Positions 1 through 8,877 are shown, numbered from the stretch's first letter. The stretch is 40,820 bases of DNA from Reyranella soli (GCF_007992495.1 NZ_BKAJ01000049.1:1-40820), one strand, 5' to 3'. Notes: generated from the letters alone by a model not told the origin. Numbers and translations are program-made.

Positions 1-2
1 CT

Positions 3-414
3 GTGCAGAGCTACTACGTCAGTCCCGTCGTCGCCGACGATGCCTCGTACTACCGCCCGCCGGACGAGTTCTTCTGGAAGTGGCTGCCGAGGGTGGCGCG
101 CCGCGACCCGAAGACCGGCGAAACCCTTTCCGTGGAGCGCAACGGGCAACTCGACACGGCGTTGCTGATCGGCGACCTGCGCAAACGCCTGAATGCCGCC
201 CCTAACGCCACCGCCGTTGCGTACTTCTCCGAGCACGGCCGAGCACGGCATGTCATGCAAGCCGGTGGAAGCCGTTATCCGATGCGAGTACGCGATGCCG
301 GCCTCGTTCGTATGCCGCCACACCGTCAACAACAAACCGCAGCCACCCGACTATGCGAGACGCTATCCGGGCCAAGTTCTCGTCGTGATCACCTGTCCAA
401 CGATAGCGTCGTAA
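3..414 (+). pseudogene. Frameshifted remnant of an unrecognised gene, cut by the left edge
   Basis: An open frame enters from the left edge (first in-window start-like codon is GTG at 3) and reads protein-like up to the motif AYFSEHG at about 228-239. A perfect 10-bp tandem duplication (230-239 and 240-249) then shifts the frame by one base. Skipping one copy lets the reading continue as GMSCKPVEAVIRCEYAMPAS and on, with several cysteines, to a TAA at 412-414. The uncorrected frame instead runs to 467 with low-complexity Arg/Ser-rich sequence. I do not recognise the family, and the true start is outside the window. The repaired product would be at least about 130 residues. It could be a genuine pseudogene, a phase-variable gene or an assembly error. 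Confidence 0.5.
230..249 (+). repeat. Perfect 10-bp tandem duplication causing a frameshift
   Basis: The unit CGAGCACGGC occurs twice back to back. Because 10 is not a multiple of 3, it moves the open frame of the surrounding gene from one phase to the next. The two phases on either side are both protein-like, so the duplication looks like the lesion itself. Confidence 0.8.
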
Positions 415-480
415 AATCTGCGTCCGCCGGTTCGCAATCGCCGTCGATCTGCCCGTTCAAGGCGTAGTCAGCGCGAAACG

Positions 481-522
481 GCCAGGCCGCACACCGCGGC
501 CGCGCCGCCGTACTTCACCTGG
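481..522 (-). pseudogene. Fragment of an acuI-like oxidoreductase gene
   Basis: These 42 bases match 5979-6020, inside the intact reductase gene at 5729-6721, with a single mismatch and in the same orientation. On the minus strand they read QVKYGGAAAVCGLA, the same peptide as in the intact enzyme, and a TGA follows three codons later. Similarity fades within a few bases on both sides, so only a core scrap of a second copy remains, just downstream of livF. Either a paralogue has decayed, or a small duplication or rearrangement joined the two ends of the liv region. Confidence 0.6.
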
Positions 523-548
523 CCAAGCGCGCCACTTTTGTCGCAGCG

Positions 549-1247
549 TCAGACTTCGAGCCATTCCTTGCGGACGGCGGCGTCGGCGCCGAGCTCGGCG
601 GGCGTGCCTTCGAAGACGATGCGGCCATGGCCCATGACGTACAGCCGCTTTGATATCTTCAGCGCGATCGTCAGTTTCTGCTCGACCAGCAGGATGGAAA
701 TGCCGCGGCGGGCGATCTCGTCGAGCAGGCGGGCGACCTGCTCGACCAGCTTGGGCGCCAGGCCTTCGGTCGGCTCGTCGATGATGACCAGGTCGGGGTC
801 GCCCATCAACGTGCGGCACATGGTGAGCATCTGCTGCTCGCCGCCCGACAGGACGCCGGCCTGGTTGTCCTGGCGCTCGCCGAGGTTGGGGAACAGGCGG
901 AACATGTCGTCGAAGGTCCAGCGCCCGAACTTGCCGGCGCGCTTCAAACCGAGCTCGAGATTCTGCTTCACCGTCAGGCCGGCGAAGATCTGGCGATCCT
1001 CCGGAACGTAGCCCAGCCCGGCATGGGCGATCTGGTCGGACCGCAACCCGGCGATTGGCCGCCCCTTGAAGCGCACGTCACCCTCCGGCCGGACCAGACC
1101 CATGATTGCCTTGCAGGTGGTCGAGCGCCCGACGCCGTTGCGCCCCAGCAGGCTCACGATCTCGCCCTCACCGATCGCGAGGTCGACACCCTGCAGGATG
1201 TGGCTCTTGCCGTAGTAGGCGTGCAATCCGCTGACTTCGAGCATCAC
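549..1247 (-). CDS. livF: LivF-type ATP-binding protein of a branched-chain amino-acid ABC importer
   Basis: This is one of the two cytoplasmic ATPases driving the LIV/HAAT importer encoded with the four genes upstream. The 232-residue length is normal. ABC signature LSGGEQQ, Walker B LVIIDEPTEGLAP and the C-terminal FEGTPAEL region are all LivF-like. The Walker A is GRNGVGRST, so the usual lysine is arginine (codon CGC, minus strand near 1128-1130). The first codon is GTG at 1247, overlapping the livG stop as GTGA. An ATG directly after it (1244) is equally possible and would shorten the product by one residue. It is the last gene of the operon. The family assignment is certain, but the transported ligand (branched-chain amino acid, amide or urea) is not known. 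Confidence 0.93.
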   Translation of the reverse strand: MMLEVSGLHAYYGKSHILQGVDLAIGEGEIVSLLGRNGVGRSTTCKAIMGLVRPEGDVRFKGRPIAGLRSDQIAHAGLGYVPEDRQIFAGLTVKQNLELGLKRAGKFGRWTFDDMFRLFPNLGERQDNQAGVLSGGEQQMLTMCRTLMGDPDLVIIDEPTEGLAPKLVEQVARLLDEIARRGISILLVEQKLTIALKISKRLYVMGHGRIVFEGTPAELGADAAVRKEWLEV

Positions 1248-1993
1248 GCGGCCTCGGTGCCGAGATAGGCTTCCTGGACGGCCTTGTCGCCGCGGATCCT
1301 GGCCGGTACGTCGCTGGCGATGACCTCGCCATAGACCAGCACCGTGATGACGTCGGCCAAGCCGAACACGACGCTCATGTCGTGCTCGACGATCAGCAGG
1401 GTCTTGCCTTCCGTCACGGCGCGGATCAGCGCCACGGCATATTCGGTCTCGCTGTGGCTCATGCCGGCGGTCGGCTCGTCGAGCAGGATGATCTCGGCGC
1501 CGCCGGCCACCGTAATGCCGACCTCGAGCGCACGCTGCTCGGCATAGGACAACAGGCCGGCCGGCACGTTGCGGCGGTCCTCAAGGTTCAGCCGCTCGAT
1601 CAGCCGGTCGGCCTCCTCGTTGAGCGCGCGCTGGCCGCCCAACAGGTGCCAGAAGGAGTAGCGGTAGCCGCGCGCCCACAGTAGCCCGCAGCGGATATTC
1701 TCGAAGACCGTGAGGCGCGGGAAGATCGAGGTGATCTGGAAGCTGCGCGACAGCCCCAGCCGGTTGATCTCGTGCGGCGCCAGCCCGTCGATCGACCGGC
1801 CGTTCAGCTCGATCGTGCCGGAGGTCAGGGAAAACCGCCCGCTGATCAGGTTGAACAGCGTGGTCTTGCCGGCGCCGTTGGGCCCGATCATGGCATGGCG
1901 CTGGCCATGTGGAATGTCGAGATCGACGCCGCGGATGATCTCGGTGCGGCCGAAGCTCTTGGTCACGCCGCGCAGGGAAATGGCGTTGCTCAC
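1244..1993 (-). CDS. livG: LivG-type ATP-binding protein of a branched-chain amino-acid ABC importer
   Basis: This is the second ATPase of the importer, 249 residues. Walker A is GPNGAGKTT near residue 38 and Walker B is EIILLDEPTAGMS. The signature reads LSYAEQRALEV, with alanine where LivG proteins commonly have glycine. The C-terminal part ending VQEAYLGTEAA is the typical LivG tail (EAYLG). I chose GTG at 1993 as start because it overlaps the livM stop as GTGA and gives the expected N-terminus (SNAISLRGVTKSFG). A longer frame upstream only re-reads livM in another phase. The gene ends overlapping livF by four bases. Confidence 0.93.
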   Translation of the reverse strand: MSNAISLRGVTKSFGRTEIIRGVDLDIPHGQRHAMIGPNGAGKTTLFNLISGRFSLTSGTIELNGRSIDGLAPHEINRLGLSRSFQITSIFPRLTVFENIRCGLLWARGYRYSFWHLLGGQRALNEEADRLIERLNLEDRRNVPAGLLSYAEQRALEVGITVAGGAEIILLDEPTAGMSHSETEYAVALIRAVTEGKTLLIVEHDMSVVFGLADVITVLVYGEVIASDVPARIRGDKAVQEAYLGTEAA

Positions 1994-3330
1994 AGCATCA
2001 CCCCCTTGGCCTTTGCGTCCGCCATCAGGGCGTCCCAGCGGGCGCGGAACCCGCGCGCCTCGAGGCGCAGCCACAGGCCACCGCCGATCAGGGCGGCCGC
2101 GCCGAGCAGCCAGGGGAAGGCGGTTGCGGGATCGACGGCCTGGGGTCCGATCTTGAAGGCCTTGCCCTGGGCGGCGCCGATCGTGGTGAACGACGCCAGC
2201 TCGACCAGCAGGACGAATCCGAAGACGCTGAACGCCCCGGGCAGCAGGATGCGGACATAAGGCACGATGAGCTCGCGCAGCCGCCCGGCGCGCGCGATCG
2301 GCGCGTGCTGGGCGATGATGCCGACCAGGCCGCCCGGCGCATACATCACCATGACGATGAACAGCACGCCGACATAGAGCAGCCAGGCGTTGCTCAGCAG
2401 GCTGACGCCACTCTGCAGCAGGACGACGACGATGGTGCCCAGGAATGGCCCGAAGAAGCCGCCGGCGCCGCCGATATAGGCCGCCAGCAGCGCGGTAGCC
2501 GACTTGGCTGCGGCCACCGTGTCGAAGGTCACGATCTCGTAGACGATGGCGTACAGGCCGCCGCCGATGCCGGCGAAGAAGCCGCTGAGCGCGAACTGGC
2601 AGAAGCGGACCATCCGCGGGTCGTAGCCGACGAACTGGGCGCGCTCGAAATTGTCACGCGTGGCGTTGGCCATGCGCCCGAGCGGCGTCTGGGTCTGCAG
2701 TCGCATCAGCAGCACGGCGATCGCGGTCCAGGCGACGACCAGGCAATAGACCTGCCACGACGAGCTGTAGGACACGCCGAACAGGCTGATGCCGATCACG
2801 CGGTCAGTGCTGATGCCGCCCTCGCCGCCGAAGAAGCCCATGAACATCAGGGCGCAGGCTGCCACCAGCTCGCCCAGCCCCATGGTGATCATGGCGAAGG
2901 CGGTGGCGCGCTGCTTGGTGGCGACATAGCCGAACAGCACGCCGAAGAGCAGCCCGCCCAGGCCACCCACCAGCGGCACCAGCTCGACAGGCAGCCACAT
3001 CGCGCCGGCCTTGACGGCGTTCATGGTGTGCGCCGCGCAGTAGCCGCCCAGCCCGAACAGGATGGCATGACCGAACGACAGGAGGCCCGCCTGCCCCATC
3101 TGCATGTTGAAGGAGAGCGCGAAGATCGCCATCAGGCCGATCTCGCTCAGCATGGTGAGGGCGAAGCCGGAATGGCGGTGGGTCGACCAGTCGAAGAACA
3201 GCCACGGCAGCAGCAGCGCCGCGACGATCGCCACCAGCCACGGCCAGGCGCGTCGTGCCAGGCCGGCGGACCCTGGCGCGGCGGAGAGCGTACGGCCTTG
3301 GGGCGCGCGTTGGGTGGCGTCGGCGCTCAT
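1990..3330 (-). CDS. livM: LivM-type permease of a branched-chain amino-acid ABC importer
   Basis: Inner-membrane permease subunit pairing with LivH. After a basic N-terminus there are about eight hydrophobic segments through residue 340, with the family hallmarks GQAGLLSFGHAILFGLGGY and the loop TPLGRMANATRDNFERAQFVG (residues about 215-235). At 446 residues it is longer than many LivM proteins. The extra roughly 90 residues after the GIIAQHAP segment hold two further hydrophobic stretches (VRILLPGAFSVFGFVLLVEL and AFPWLLGAAALIGGGLWL) and a basic tail. It overlaps livH by four bases (ATGA) and livG by four, indicating translational coupling. Confidence 0.92.
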   Translation of the reverse strand: MSADATQRAPQGRTLSAAPGSAGLARRAWPWLVAIVAALLLPWLFFDWSTHRHSGFALTMLSEIGLMAIFALSFNMQMGQAGLLSFGHAILFGLGGYCAAHTMNAVKAGAMWLPVELVPLVGGLGGLLFGVLFGYVATKQRATAFAMITMGLGELVAACALMFMGFFGGEGGISTDRVIGISLFGVSYSSSWQVYCLVVAWTAIAVLLMRLQTQTPLGRMANATRDNFERAQFVGYDPRMVRFCQFALSGFFAGIGGGLYAIVYEIVTFDTVAAAKSATALLAAYIGGAGGFFGPFLGTIVVVLLQSGVSLLSNAWLLYVGVLFIVMVMYAPGGLVGIIAQHAPIARAGRLRELIVPYVRILLPGAFSVFGFVLLVELASFTTIGAAQGKAFKIGPQAVDPATAFPWLLGAAALIGGGLWLRLEARGFRARWDALMADAKAKGVML

Positions 3331-4274
3331 GTGTCGCGTGTCCCCATCAGGCCGCGCGGCCTGAAGACCAGGATGAGGACCAGCAGCACGTAGGGCAGCA
3401 GGGCGCCGATGCGCGGCAACGGCACCGTCAGAACCTCATGGAAGGGCGTGGCGCTGGTCACGGTGAAGCCGAACCATTTCAGGAGGTCGGCCACCGAATA
3501 GTCGAGCACCACGGCGAAGGTCTGGATCAGCCCCATCAGCAGCGAGGCGATGAAGCAGCCGGTGAGCGAGCCCAGGCCACCGAACACCACGACCACGAAC
3601 ACGATGGGTCCCATGGTGAAGGCCATCGCGGGCTCGGTGACATGGTAGTTGCCGCCGATCACGCCGGCCAGGCCGGCCAGCGCGGTGCCGGCAGCGAAGA
3701 CGGTGGTGAAGACCCGCGGCACGTTGTGGCCGAGCGCGCCGACCATCTCGGGATGATGCAGCGCCGCCTGGATGACCAGGCCGATGCGCGTACGCGTCAG
3801 TCCGAGCCAGATCGCGCCAAACATCAGGGCGGAGATCAGCAGCATGAAGGCGCGGTAGGCCGGGAATTGCGTGCCGTAGACCGTGAACAGCGGGAAGTCG
3901 AGGCCGGCCGGGATGCGGTAGGGCACGGGGATCAGGCCCCACGTCATCTGCACCACCTTCTCGATGATAAGGGCGAGGCCGAAGGTGAACAGCAGCTCGG
4001 CGATGTGGCCGTTGCGATGGACGCGGCGCAGGCCGTACATCTCGATGGCCGCGCCGATCGTCCCGCACAGCAGCGGCGCCAGCACCAGCGCCGGCCAGAA
4101 GCCGATGTACTGGCTGATGGTGAAGGCGAAATAGGCGCCCAGCATGTAGGCGCTGGCATGGGCGAAGTTGAGCACGCCCATCATGCTGAGGATCAGCGTG
4201 AGCCCGCTCGCCAGCATGAACAGCAGCATGCCGTAGACCAGGCCGTTCAGCAGCGAGACGAGAAAGACTTCCAT
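3327..4274 (-). CDS. livH: LivH-type permease of a branched-chain amino-acid ABC importer
   Basis: Inner-membrane permease of 315 residues with about eight hydrophobic segments. It starts MEVFLVSLLNGLVYGMLLFM and contains GLTLILSMMGVLNFAHASAY, the classic LivH N-terminal signature. The EAA-like coupling region around RTRIGLVIQAALHHPEMVGA lies in the middle, and the protein ends LILVFRPRGLMGTRDT (the FRPRGL motif is typical). The binding-protein gene lies 76 bases upstream and livM overlaps downstream, so it belongs to the same operon. Confidence 0.94.
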   Translation of the reverse strand: MEVFLVSLLNGLVYGMLLFMLASGLTLILSMMGVLNFAHASAYMLGAYFAFTISQYIGFWPALVLAPLLCGTIGAAIEMYGLRRVHRNGHIAELLFTFGLALIIEKVVQMTWGLIPVPYRIPAGLDFPLFTVYGTQFPAYRAFMLLISALMFGAIWLGLTRTRIGLVIQAALHHPEMVGALGHNVPRVFTTVFAAGTALAGLAGVIGGNYHVTEPAMAFTMGPIVFVVVVFGGLGSLTGCFIASLLMGLIQTFAVVLDYSVADLLKWFGFTVTSATPFHEVLTVPLPRIGALLPYVLLVLILVFRPRGLMGTRDT

Positions 4275-4350
4275 GGGTGCGCCCGATCGAGATGCCGGTC
4301 CGCCGACGGCCCGTCCGAAATCGGCGGGGCCGGCGGCGGGTGCGGCAGGC

Positions 4351-5598
4351 CTACTTGGCGGGCCGCGTCATCTTGCAGCTGGTCGGCTGCTCGAGGTCCT
4401 TGGCGAGGATGGTGGCCTCGGTCGCCCAGCCCAGCCCGGTCTTTTCCGAATCGTACTTCACGCCCTTCTTGAAGGTGCCGACGAAATACTCGCTGATCAG
4501 CTGGTGATCGTCCTTGCGCATCACCGTCTCGTAGCCGAGGAAGTCCTTGTGCTTGAGGCCTTCGAGGGCGAGCGCGATCTTCAACGGATCGGCCGAACCC
4601 GCCTTGTTGGTGGCCTCCTGCAGATACTCGAAGATGGTGCGGAAGCCCGCGGCATAGAAGTCGAACGGATACTTGTCGCGGAACGCCTTGGTCCACTCCT
4701 CGGCTTCCTTGTTGCCGATCTCCGGCGCGACGTTCTCGTTGAACGACATCACCGAGCGGACCTTGCCGTCGCCGCCCGGTCCGATCGCCACGGCGCCGCC
4801 GGCGATGTGGGCGTACAACGTATAGTAGCGCAGGTCGATGCCGGAATCGATGCCGGCCTTGATCAACAGGTTCATGTCCGGACCCCAGTTGCCGGTGATC
4901 AGCACCTGTGCGCCGGACGCCTTGATCTTGGTGATGTAGGGCGCGAAGTCCTTGATCTTGCCGAGCGGGATCAGCTCGTCGCCCACCACCTGCACGTCCG
5001 GCCTGAGCTTGGCGAGGAAGGCCTTGACGTCGCGCTGCACCGACTGGCCGAACAGGTAGTCCTGGTTCAGCAGGTAGACCTTGGTGACTTCCTTGGGCAG
5101 GGCGCGCGCCATGACCTCGGCCTTCATCGCGACATGGGCGTCGAAGCGGAAGTGCCAGAAGCTGCACTTCTCGTTGGTCAGCTCGGTCGCCACCGCGCCG
5201 CAGTTGACGTAGATGATGCGGCTCTCGGGGTTGCGGCTGTTGTGCTTGTCGACCGCCTCGATCAGGGCGGCGGCGATGTTCGAGCCACTGCACTGCATGA
5301 TGAAAGGAATGTTCTGGTCAGTCGCACTCTTGAGCGCGATCAGCGCATCCGACGGCTGCGACTTGTTGTCGAACGGCACCAACTCGAATTTCTTGCCGAG
5401 GGCGCCGCCCTTCGAGTTGATGTAGTCGAGGATGTACTGCATCTGCTTCAGGTTGGCGTCGCCCACTTGTGCAAACGGACCCGACAGCGGGTCCGTATAG
5501 GCGATCTTGATGGTGCCCTGCGCCGTTGCCGGGCCCGCCAACGCAACGCACGCCAACAACGCAACGCCCGCAGCACGCGCCAGGATTCGCATTGCCAT
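4351..5598 (-). CDS. livK: Periplasmic branched-chain amino-acid-type binding protein (LivK family)
   Basis: Type I periplasmic binding protein that captures the ligand for LivHMGF. A Sec signal (MAMRILARAAGVALLACVAL) ends at an ATAQG cleavage region. The mature start TIKIAYTDPLSGPFAQVGDA is characteristic of the Peripla_BP_6 family. The product is 415 residues. I chose ATG at 5598 because GGAGG lies five bases upstream; an in-frame GTG at 5610 would swallow that ribosome site. It is the first gene of the liv operon. Ligand specificity cannot be read from sequence: amino acids, amides and aromatic acids all occur in this family. Confidence 0.92.
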   Translation of the reverse strand: MAMRILARAAGVALLACVALAGPATAQGTIKIAYTDPLSGPFAQVGDANLKQMQYILDYINSKGGALGKKFELVPFDNKSQPSDALIALKSATDQNIPFIMQCSGSNIAAALIEAVDKHNSRNPESRIIYVNCGAVATELTNEKCSFWHFRFDAHVAMKAEVMARALPKEVTKVYLLNQDYLFGQSVQRDVKAFLAKLRPDVQVVGDELIPLGKIKDFAPYITKIKASGAQVLITGNWGPDMNLLIKAGIDSGIDLRYYTLYAHIAGGAVAIGPGGDGKVRSVMSFNENVAPEIGNKEAEEWTKAFRDKYPFDFYAAGFRTIFEYLQEATNKAGSADPLKIALALEGLKHKDFLGYETVMRKDDHQLISEYFVGTFKKGVKYDSEKTGLGWATEATILAKDLEQPTSCKMTRPAK

Positions 5599-5728
5599 CT
5601 TTTCCTCCACCTCTTGCGCCGTCGCGGGCGCGTTCCGGCGGCCACCAGCCGACGGACACTTTCTTGATTTGTGGAAAAGGCTAGCATCGGATCCCTACCG
5701 CGCCTAGCCGGCAATGGGATCGCTCGGA

Positions 5729-6721
5729 CTAGCGGGCGACGTCTACCACGACGCGGCCGCGCACCTCGCCTTTGAGGATCCTGGGCGCAAGCGCCATCAG
5801 ATCGGAAAGGCCGGCTTCGTTCACCATGCTGTCGAGCTTGTCGAGCGGCAGGTCAGTGCCGAGCCGGCGCCACGCCTCCTCGCGCGGCGCCTTGGGCAGC
5901 ATCACCGAATCGATGCCGTAGACGGAAACGCCGCGCAGGATGAAGGGCAGGATCGAGCCGGGAAATGCCGGCCCACCGGCCAGACCGCACACCGCGGCCG
6001 CGCCGCCGTACTTCACCTGGGCCAGCGCCCGCGCGAACATCACGCCGGACACCGTGTCGAGCACACCGGCGAAGCGCTCCGACAGGAGCGGCCGGTCGGG
6101 CGCCTCGGTCAGCTCCTTGCGGTCGATGATGGTCGCGGCGCCCAGCGCCTTCAGATAATCGCCCTCCTGCGGCCGGCCGGTGGCGGCGACCACGGTGAAG
6201 CCGAGCTTGGCCAGGATCGCGACCGCGACCGAGCCGACCCCGCCCGCCGCACCGGTGACCAGGATCTCGCCCGCCGCCGGCTTGATGCCGTGCTTCTCCA
6301 GCGCCATGACGCAGAGCATCGAGGTGTAGCCCGCCGTGCCGATTGCCATGGCGCGCCGGGTCGAGATCGAGGCCGGCAGCTTGACCAGCCAGTCGGCCTT
6401 GACCCGGGCTTTGGTGGCGTAGCCGCCCCAATGCAATTCGCCGACCCGCCAGCCGTTCAGCACGACCTTGTCACCCGGCCTGAAGGCTGGTGTATCGGAT
6501 GTTTCAACAGTCCCGCTGAAGTCGATGCCGCCGACATGGGGCCAAGTCTTCACCAGGCCGCCGCCCGTGGTCAGGACCAGCCCGTCCTTGTAGTTCAGCG
6601 TCGAATAGTCGACCGCGACCGTGACGTCACCAGCCGGCAGCCTGTCCACAGGCAGGGTTTCGATGGCGCCGCTCACCTTGCGGTCGGCACCTTGGCTCAG
6701 GACGAGCGCGCGCAATGACAT
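5729..6721 (-). CDS. acuI: Acrylyl-CoA reductase-like quinone oxidoreductase (AcuI/YhdH family)
   Basis: NADPH-dependent medium-chain reductase of 330 residues. The N-terminal GroES-like domain carries DYSTLNYKDGLVLTTGGG and a WPHVGGIDFSGTV stretch typical of AcuI/YhdH. The nucleotide-binding fold follows at about residues 150-165 with LVTGAAGGVGSVAVAILAKL, and then YGGAAAVCGLAGG. It lacks the zinc ligands of alcohol dehydrogenases. In known members it reduces acryloyl-CoA to propionyl-CoA, which protects against this toxic electrophile. It reads in the same direction as the liv operon, 130 bases upstream of livK, and may or may not be co-transcribed. A 42-bp scrap of a near-identical gene lies at 481-522. 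Confidence 0.88.
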   Translation of the reverse strand: MSLRALVLSQGADRKVSGAIETLPVDRLPAGDVTVAVDYSTLNYKDGLVLTTGGGLVKTWPHVGGIDFSGTVETSDTPAFRPGDKVVLNGWRVGELHWGGYATKARVKADWLVKLPASISTRRAMAIGTAGYTSMLCVMALEKHGIKPAAGEILVTGAAGGVGSVAVAILAKLGFTVVAATGRPQEGDYLKALGAATIIDRKELTEAPDRPLLSERFAGVLDTVSGVMFARALAQVKYGGAAAVCGLAGGPAFPGSILPFILRGVSVYGIDSVMLPKAPREEAWRRLGTDLPLDKLDSMVNEAGLSDLMALAPRILKGEVRGRVVVDVAR

Positions 6722-6924
6722 GAAAACTCCCAGCGACTGAATCCGGTGGCCCTTCTAGCAAGCCTGCAGGGTTCTCGCGACTGAGTGCAAGCTGTCAACT
6801 GCGGCAAGAGGCGGACCAACCTTCCTCATGCACGGTTGCATAGCAGACCCGTAACTCCCTTGAAGACTATCAACAAAAAACTGCCGCACTTTGACAATCA
6901 AATTGCAAACGCACGGGGACGGCA

Positions 6925-7935
6925 GTGGGCATCCCTAACGTAGTAGGCTCTATGTTCCGCGTTTCCAGCCTGCCCATCTTGTCGACGGTCCCCCGCTCGG
7001 GGACCTGGTTCCTTCGTTATGCAATCTCCTTCCTTTGCCATCTCGACCGCGGCGGGCGGATCGACGATCGCCTGACCCAGCGGACCTTTGGCGATCCATC
7101 GGGCCCGCCCTTCGATTTCGAGAGTTTCCGCGGCGGCCCGCTCTTCAATGTCCACGGCACCCTGCCGGACGACCGTTTGTTCATCGGCCACACGGTATGC
7201 CCCGGCTTCACCCCGGCTGATGTAAACTGGTGGGCCAGAACGCCCTTCCATGTGCCGGGCTACGACTACTTCCACGAGGGCATGAACTACCACTACACGC
7301 CGATCGACCTCGCGACCCACCGCTATACACCGGTCCACGTGCGCGCCCTCGAGCGTTCCGCCAGTCGCGGTCGCAGCCGGCCGATCGTCCTCGTCTACCG
7401 CAATCCGCTCGACCAAGCGGTATCGTACTTCCGCTACAGCCAAAACCACAAGGATGCGACGTACAACTCGGTCAACGGCCGGCCGCTGGCCGCCGTGACG
7501 CTGCGCCAGTACCTGCTCGACAGCGCGCTGCCGTCGTACGCCAAGCAGTTCATCTCGTTCCAGGCCCTGGCCGAGCGCTATCCGACGCAGGTGCGGTTGG
7601 TGCCCTACGAACGGCTGATGGCCCGGCCGGTCGATGTCCTGGCCCTCATCCTCGACCACCTCTCGGGAGCGCCGCGCATGTGGCCCGCGCTGGCCGATGC
7701 GGTGTGGCTGGCGCGGAGCGAGCATATGAAGGCGATCGAAAGGGAGCTCGGCCGCTCGCTCGACGGCACGCGCATCGCTCGCGGCAGCCACATCAGCCAG
7801 GTCAGCCCGGGCCGCCCCGACGTTCGCCTCGACGACAGGACCCGCACCGAGGCGATCGCGTTCCTGGACCGGCTGGGGCTCGACATCGGCCTGTTCGAAT
7901 GGCCGCTCGCCAAGCAAGCCGCCACCGCCGCCTAG
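6925..7935 (+). CDS. PAPS-dependent sulfotransferase
   Basis: Cytoplasmic sulfotransferase of about 336 residues that transfers sulfate from PAPS to an unknown acceptor. The 5'-phosphosulfate loop is STVPRSGTWFLRY at about residues 20-32, and the 3'-phosphate motif is IVLVYRNPLDQAVSYFRYS at about residues 153-171. Both match the Sulfotransfer_1 family. The acceptor cannot be inferred. cysD and cysNC, which together make PAPS, follow 39 bases downstream, an arrangement like rhizobial nodH with nodPQ. The start is uncertain: GTG at 6925 follows a weak GGGGAC site, and ATG at 6952 would drop nine residues without touching the PAPS loop. The upstream 200 bases (6722-6924) are AT-richer than their surroundings and must hold the divergent promoters, but I could not fix a convincing -35/-10 pair. 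Confidence 0.85.
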   Translation: MGIPNVVGSMFRVSSLPILSTVPRSGTWFLRYAISFLCHLDRGGRIDDRLTQRTFGDPSGPPFDFESFRGGPLFNVHGTLPDDRLFIGHTVCPGFTPADVNWWARTPFHVPGYDYFHEGMNYHYTPIDLATHRYTPVHVRALERSASRGRSRPIVLVYRNPLDQAVSYFRYSQNHKDATYNSVNGRPLAAVTLRQYLLDSALPSYAKQFISFQALAERYPTQVRLVPYERLMARPVDVLALILDHLSGAPRMWPALADAVWLARSEHMKAIERELGRSLDGTRIARGSHISQVSPGRPDVRLDDRTRTEAIAFLDRLGLDIGLFEWPLAKQAATAA

Positions 7936-7974
7936 CCGACAGTCCTCCTCGTGCACACTGGAAGAGCAGCCCAC

Positions 7975-8877
7975 TTGCCAGTCTCCAATCCCCACCTGCA
8001 GGCGCTTGAAGCCGAGGCCATCCATGCCTTGCGCGAGGCGGCCGCGATGTTCGCCAAGCCGGTCATCCTCTATTCGATCGGCAAGGACTCCTCGGTCCTG
8101 CTTCATCTCGCGATCAAGGCCTTCCACCCGGCCAAGCCGCCGTTCGCGCTGCTGCATGTCGACACGACCTGGAAGTTCCGCGAGATGATCGCCTTCCGCG
8201 ATCGGCGCATGACGGAGCTCGGCCTGCCGTTGCTGGTCCACGTCAATCGCGAGGGGATGGCGCGTGGCATCGGCCCGTTCAGCCATGGCGCGGCGGTCCA
8301 CACCGACATCATGAAGACCGCCGCGCTGAAGCAGGCGCTCGATCTCCATGGCTTCGATGCCGCGATCGGCGGGGCGCGCCGCGACGAGGAGCCGTCGCGC
8401 GCCAAGGAGCGGATCTTCTCGCTGCGCAGCGCCAGCCATCGCTGGGATCCCCGCGGCCAACGGCCCGAGCTCTGGCACCTCTACAACGGCCGTCTCAATC
8501 CGGGCGAGAGCATCCGCGTCTTTCCCTTGTCGAACTGGACCGAGCTCGACATCTGGACCTATATCGCGCGCGAGAGCATTCCCGTCGTGCCGCTCTATTT
8601 CGCGGCCGGCCGCATGGTCGTCCGACGCAACGGCATGCTGATCCTGCGCGACGACGAGCGGCTCACGCTCCAGCCCAAGGAGACGCCCGAGCTGCGCTGG
8701 GTGCGCTTCCGCACGCTCGGCTGCTATCCGCTGACCGGCGCCGTCGAATCGCGCGCCGCCACCGTCCCCGCCATCATCGAGGAGCTTGCCCGCTCACGTA
8801 CCTCCGAGCGCCAGGGGCGCGCCATCGACCACGGCGAGTCCTCGATGGAGCGCAAGAAAGTCGAGGGCTACTTCTGA
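7975..8877 (+). CDS. cysD: Sulfate adenylyltransferase small subunit (CysD)
   Basis: Catalytic subunit of ATP sulfurylase, forming APS from ATP and sulfate with the CysN GTPase. The PP-loop motif [51 protein letters not shown] and [12 protein letters not shown] follow the order known from E. coli CysD. The C-terminus [20 protein letters not shown]...GYF is also canonical. I favour TTG at 7975: GGAAGAG sits eight bases upstream and the 300-residue product matches the family length and N-terminus. GTG at 7951 is an alternative without a ribosome site. The stop overlaps the cysNC start by one base (TGATG). Confidence 0.94.
   Translation: MPVSNPHLQALEAEAIHALREAAAMFAKPVILYSIGKDSSVLLHLAIKAFHPAKPPFALLHVDTTWKFREMIAFRDRRMTELGLPLLVHVNREGMARGIGPFSHGAAVHTDIMKTAALKQALDLHGFDAAIGGARRDEEPSRAKERIFSLRSASHRWDPRGQRPELWHLYNGRLNPGESIRVFPLSNWTELDIWTYIARESIPVVPLYFAAGRMVVRRNGMLILRDDERLTLQPKETPELRWVRFRTLGCYPLTGAVESRAATVPAIIEELARSRTSERQGRAIDHGESSMERKKVEGYF

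Noticed and set aside
228..239. AYFSEHG in the left-edge remnant as a caspase-like histidine motif
   Set aside because: It resembles YxxGHG only weakly, and no cysteine-loop or caspase fold features are visible around it.
2305..4472. Two long plus-strand frames opposite livM and livH
   Set aside because: They are low-complexity Ala/Gly/Gln/His sequences produced by the third-position GC of the real permease genes.
6722..6924. A specific promoter pair such as TTGACA at 6891-6896 for the sulfotransferase
   Set aside because: No acceptable -10 lies 16-18 bases downstream, so only a general AT-rich divergent region can be supported.
6898..8478. A 526-residue open frame antisense to the sulfotransferase and cysD
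   Set aside because: It mirrors two genes with clear catalytic motifs on the other strand and has no recognisable domain.
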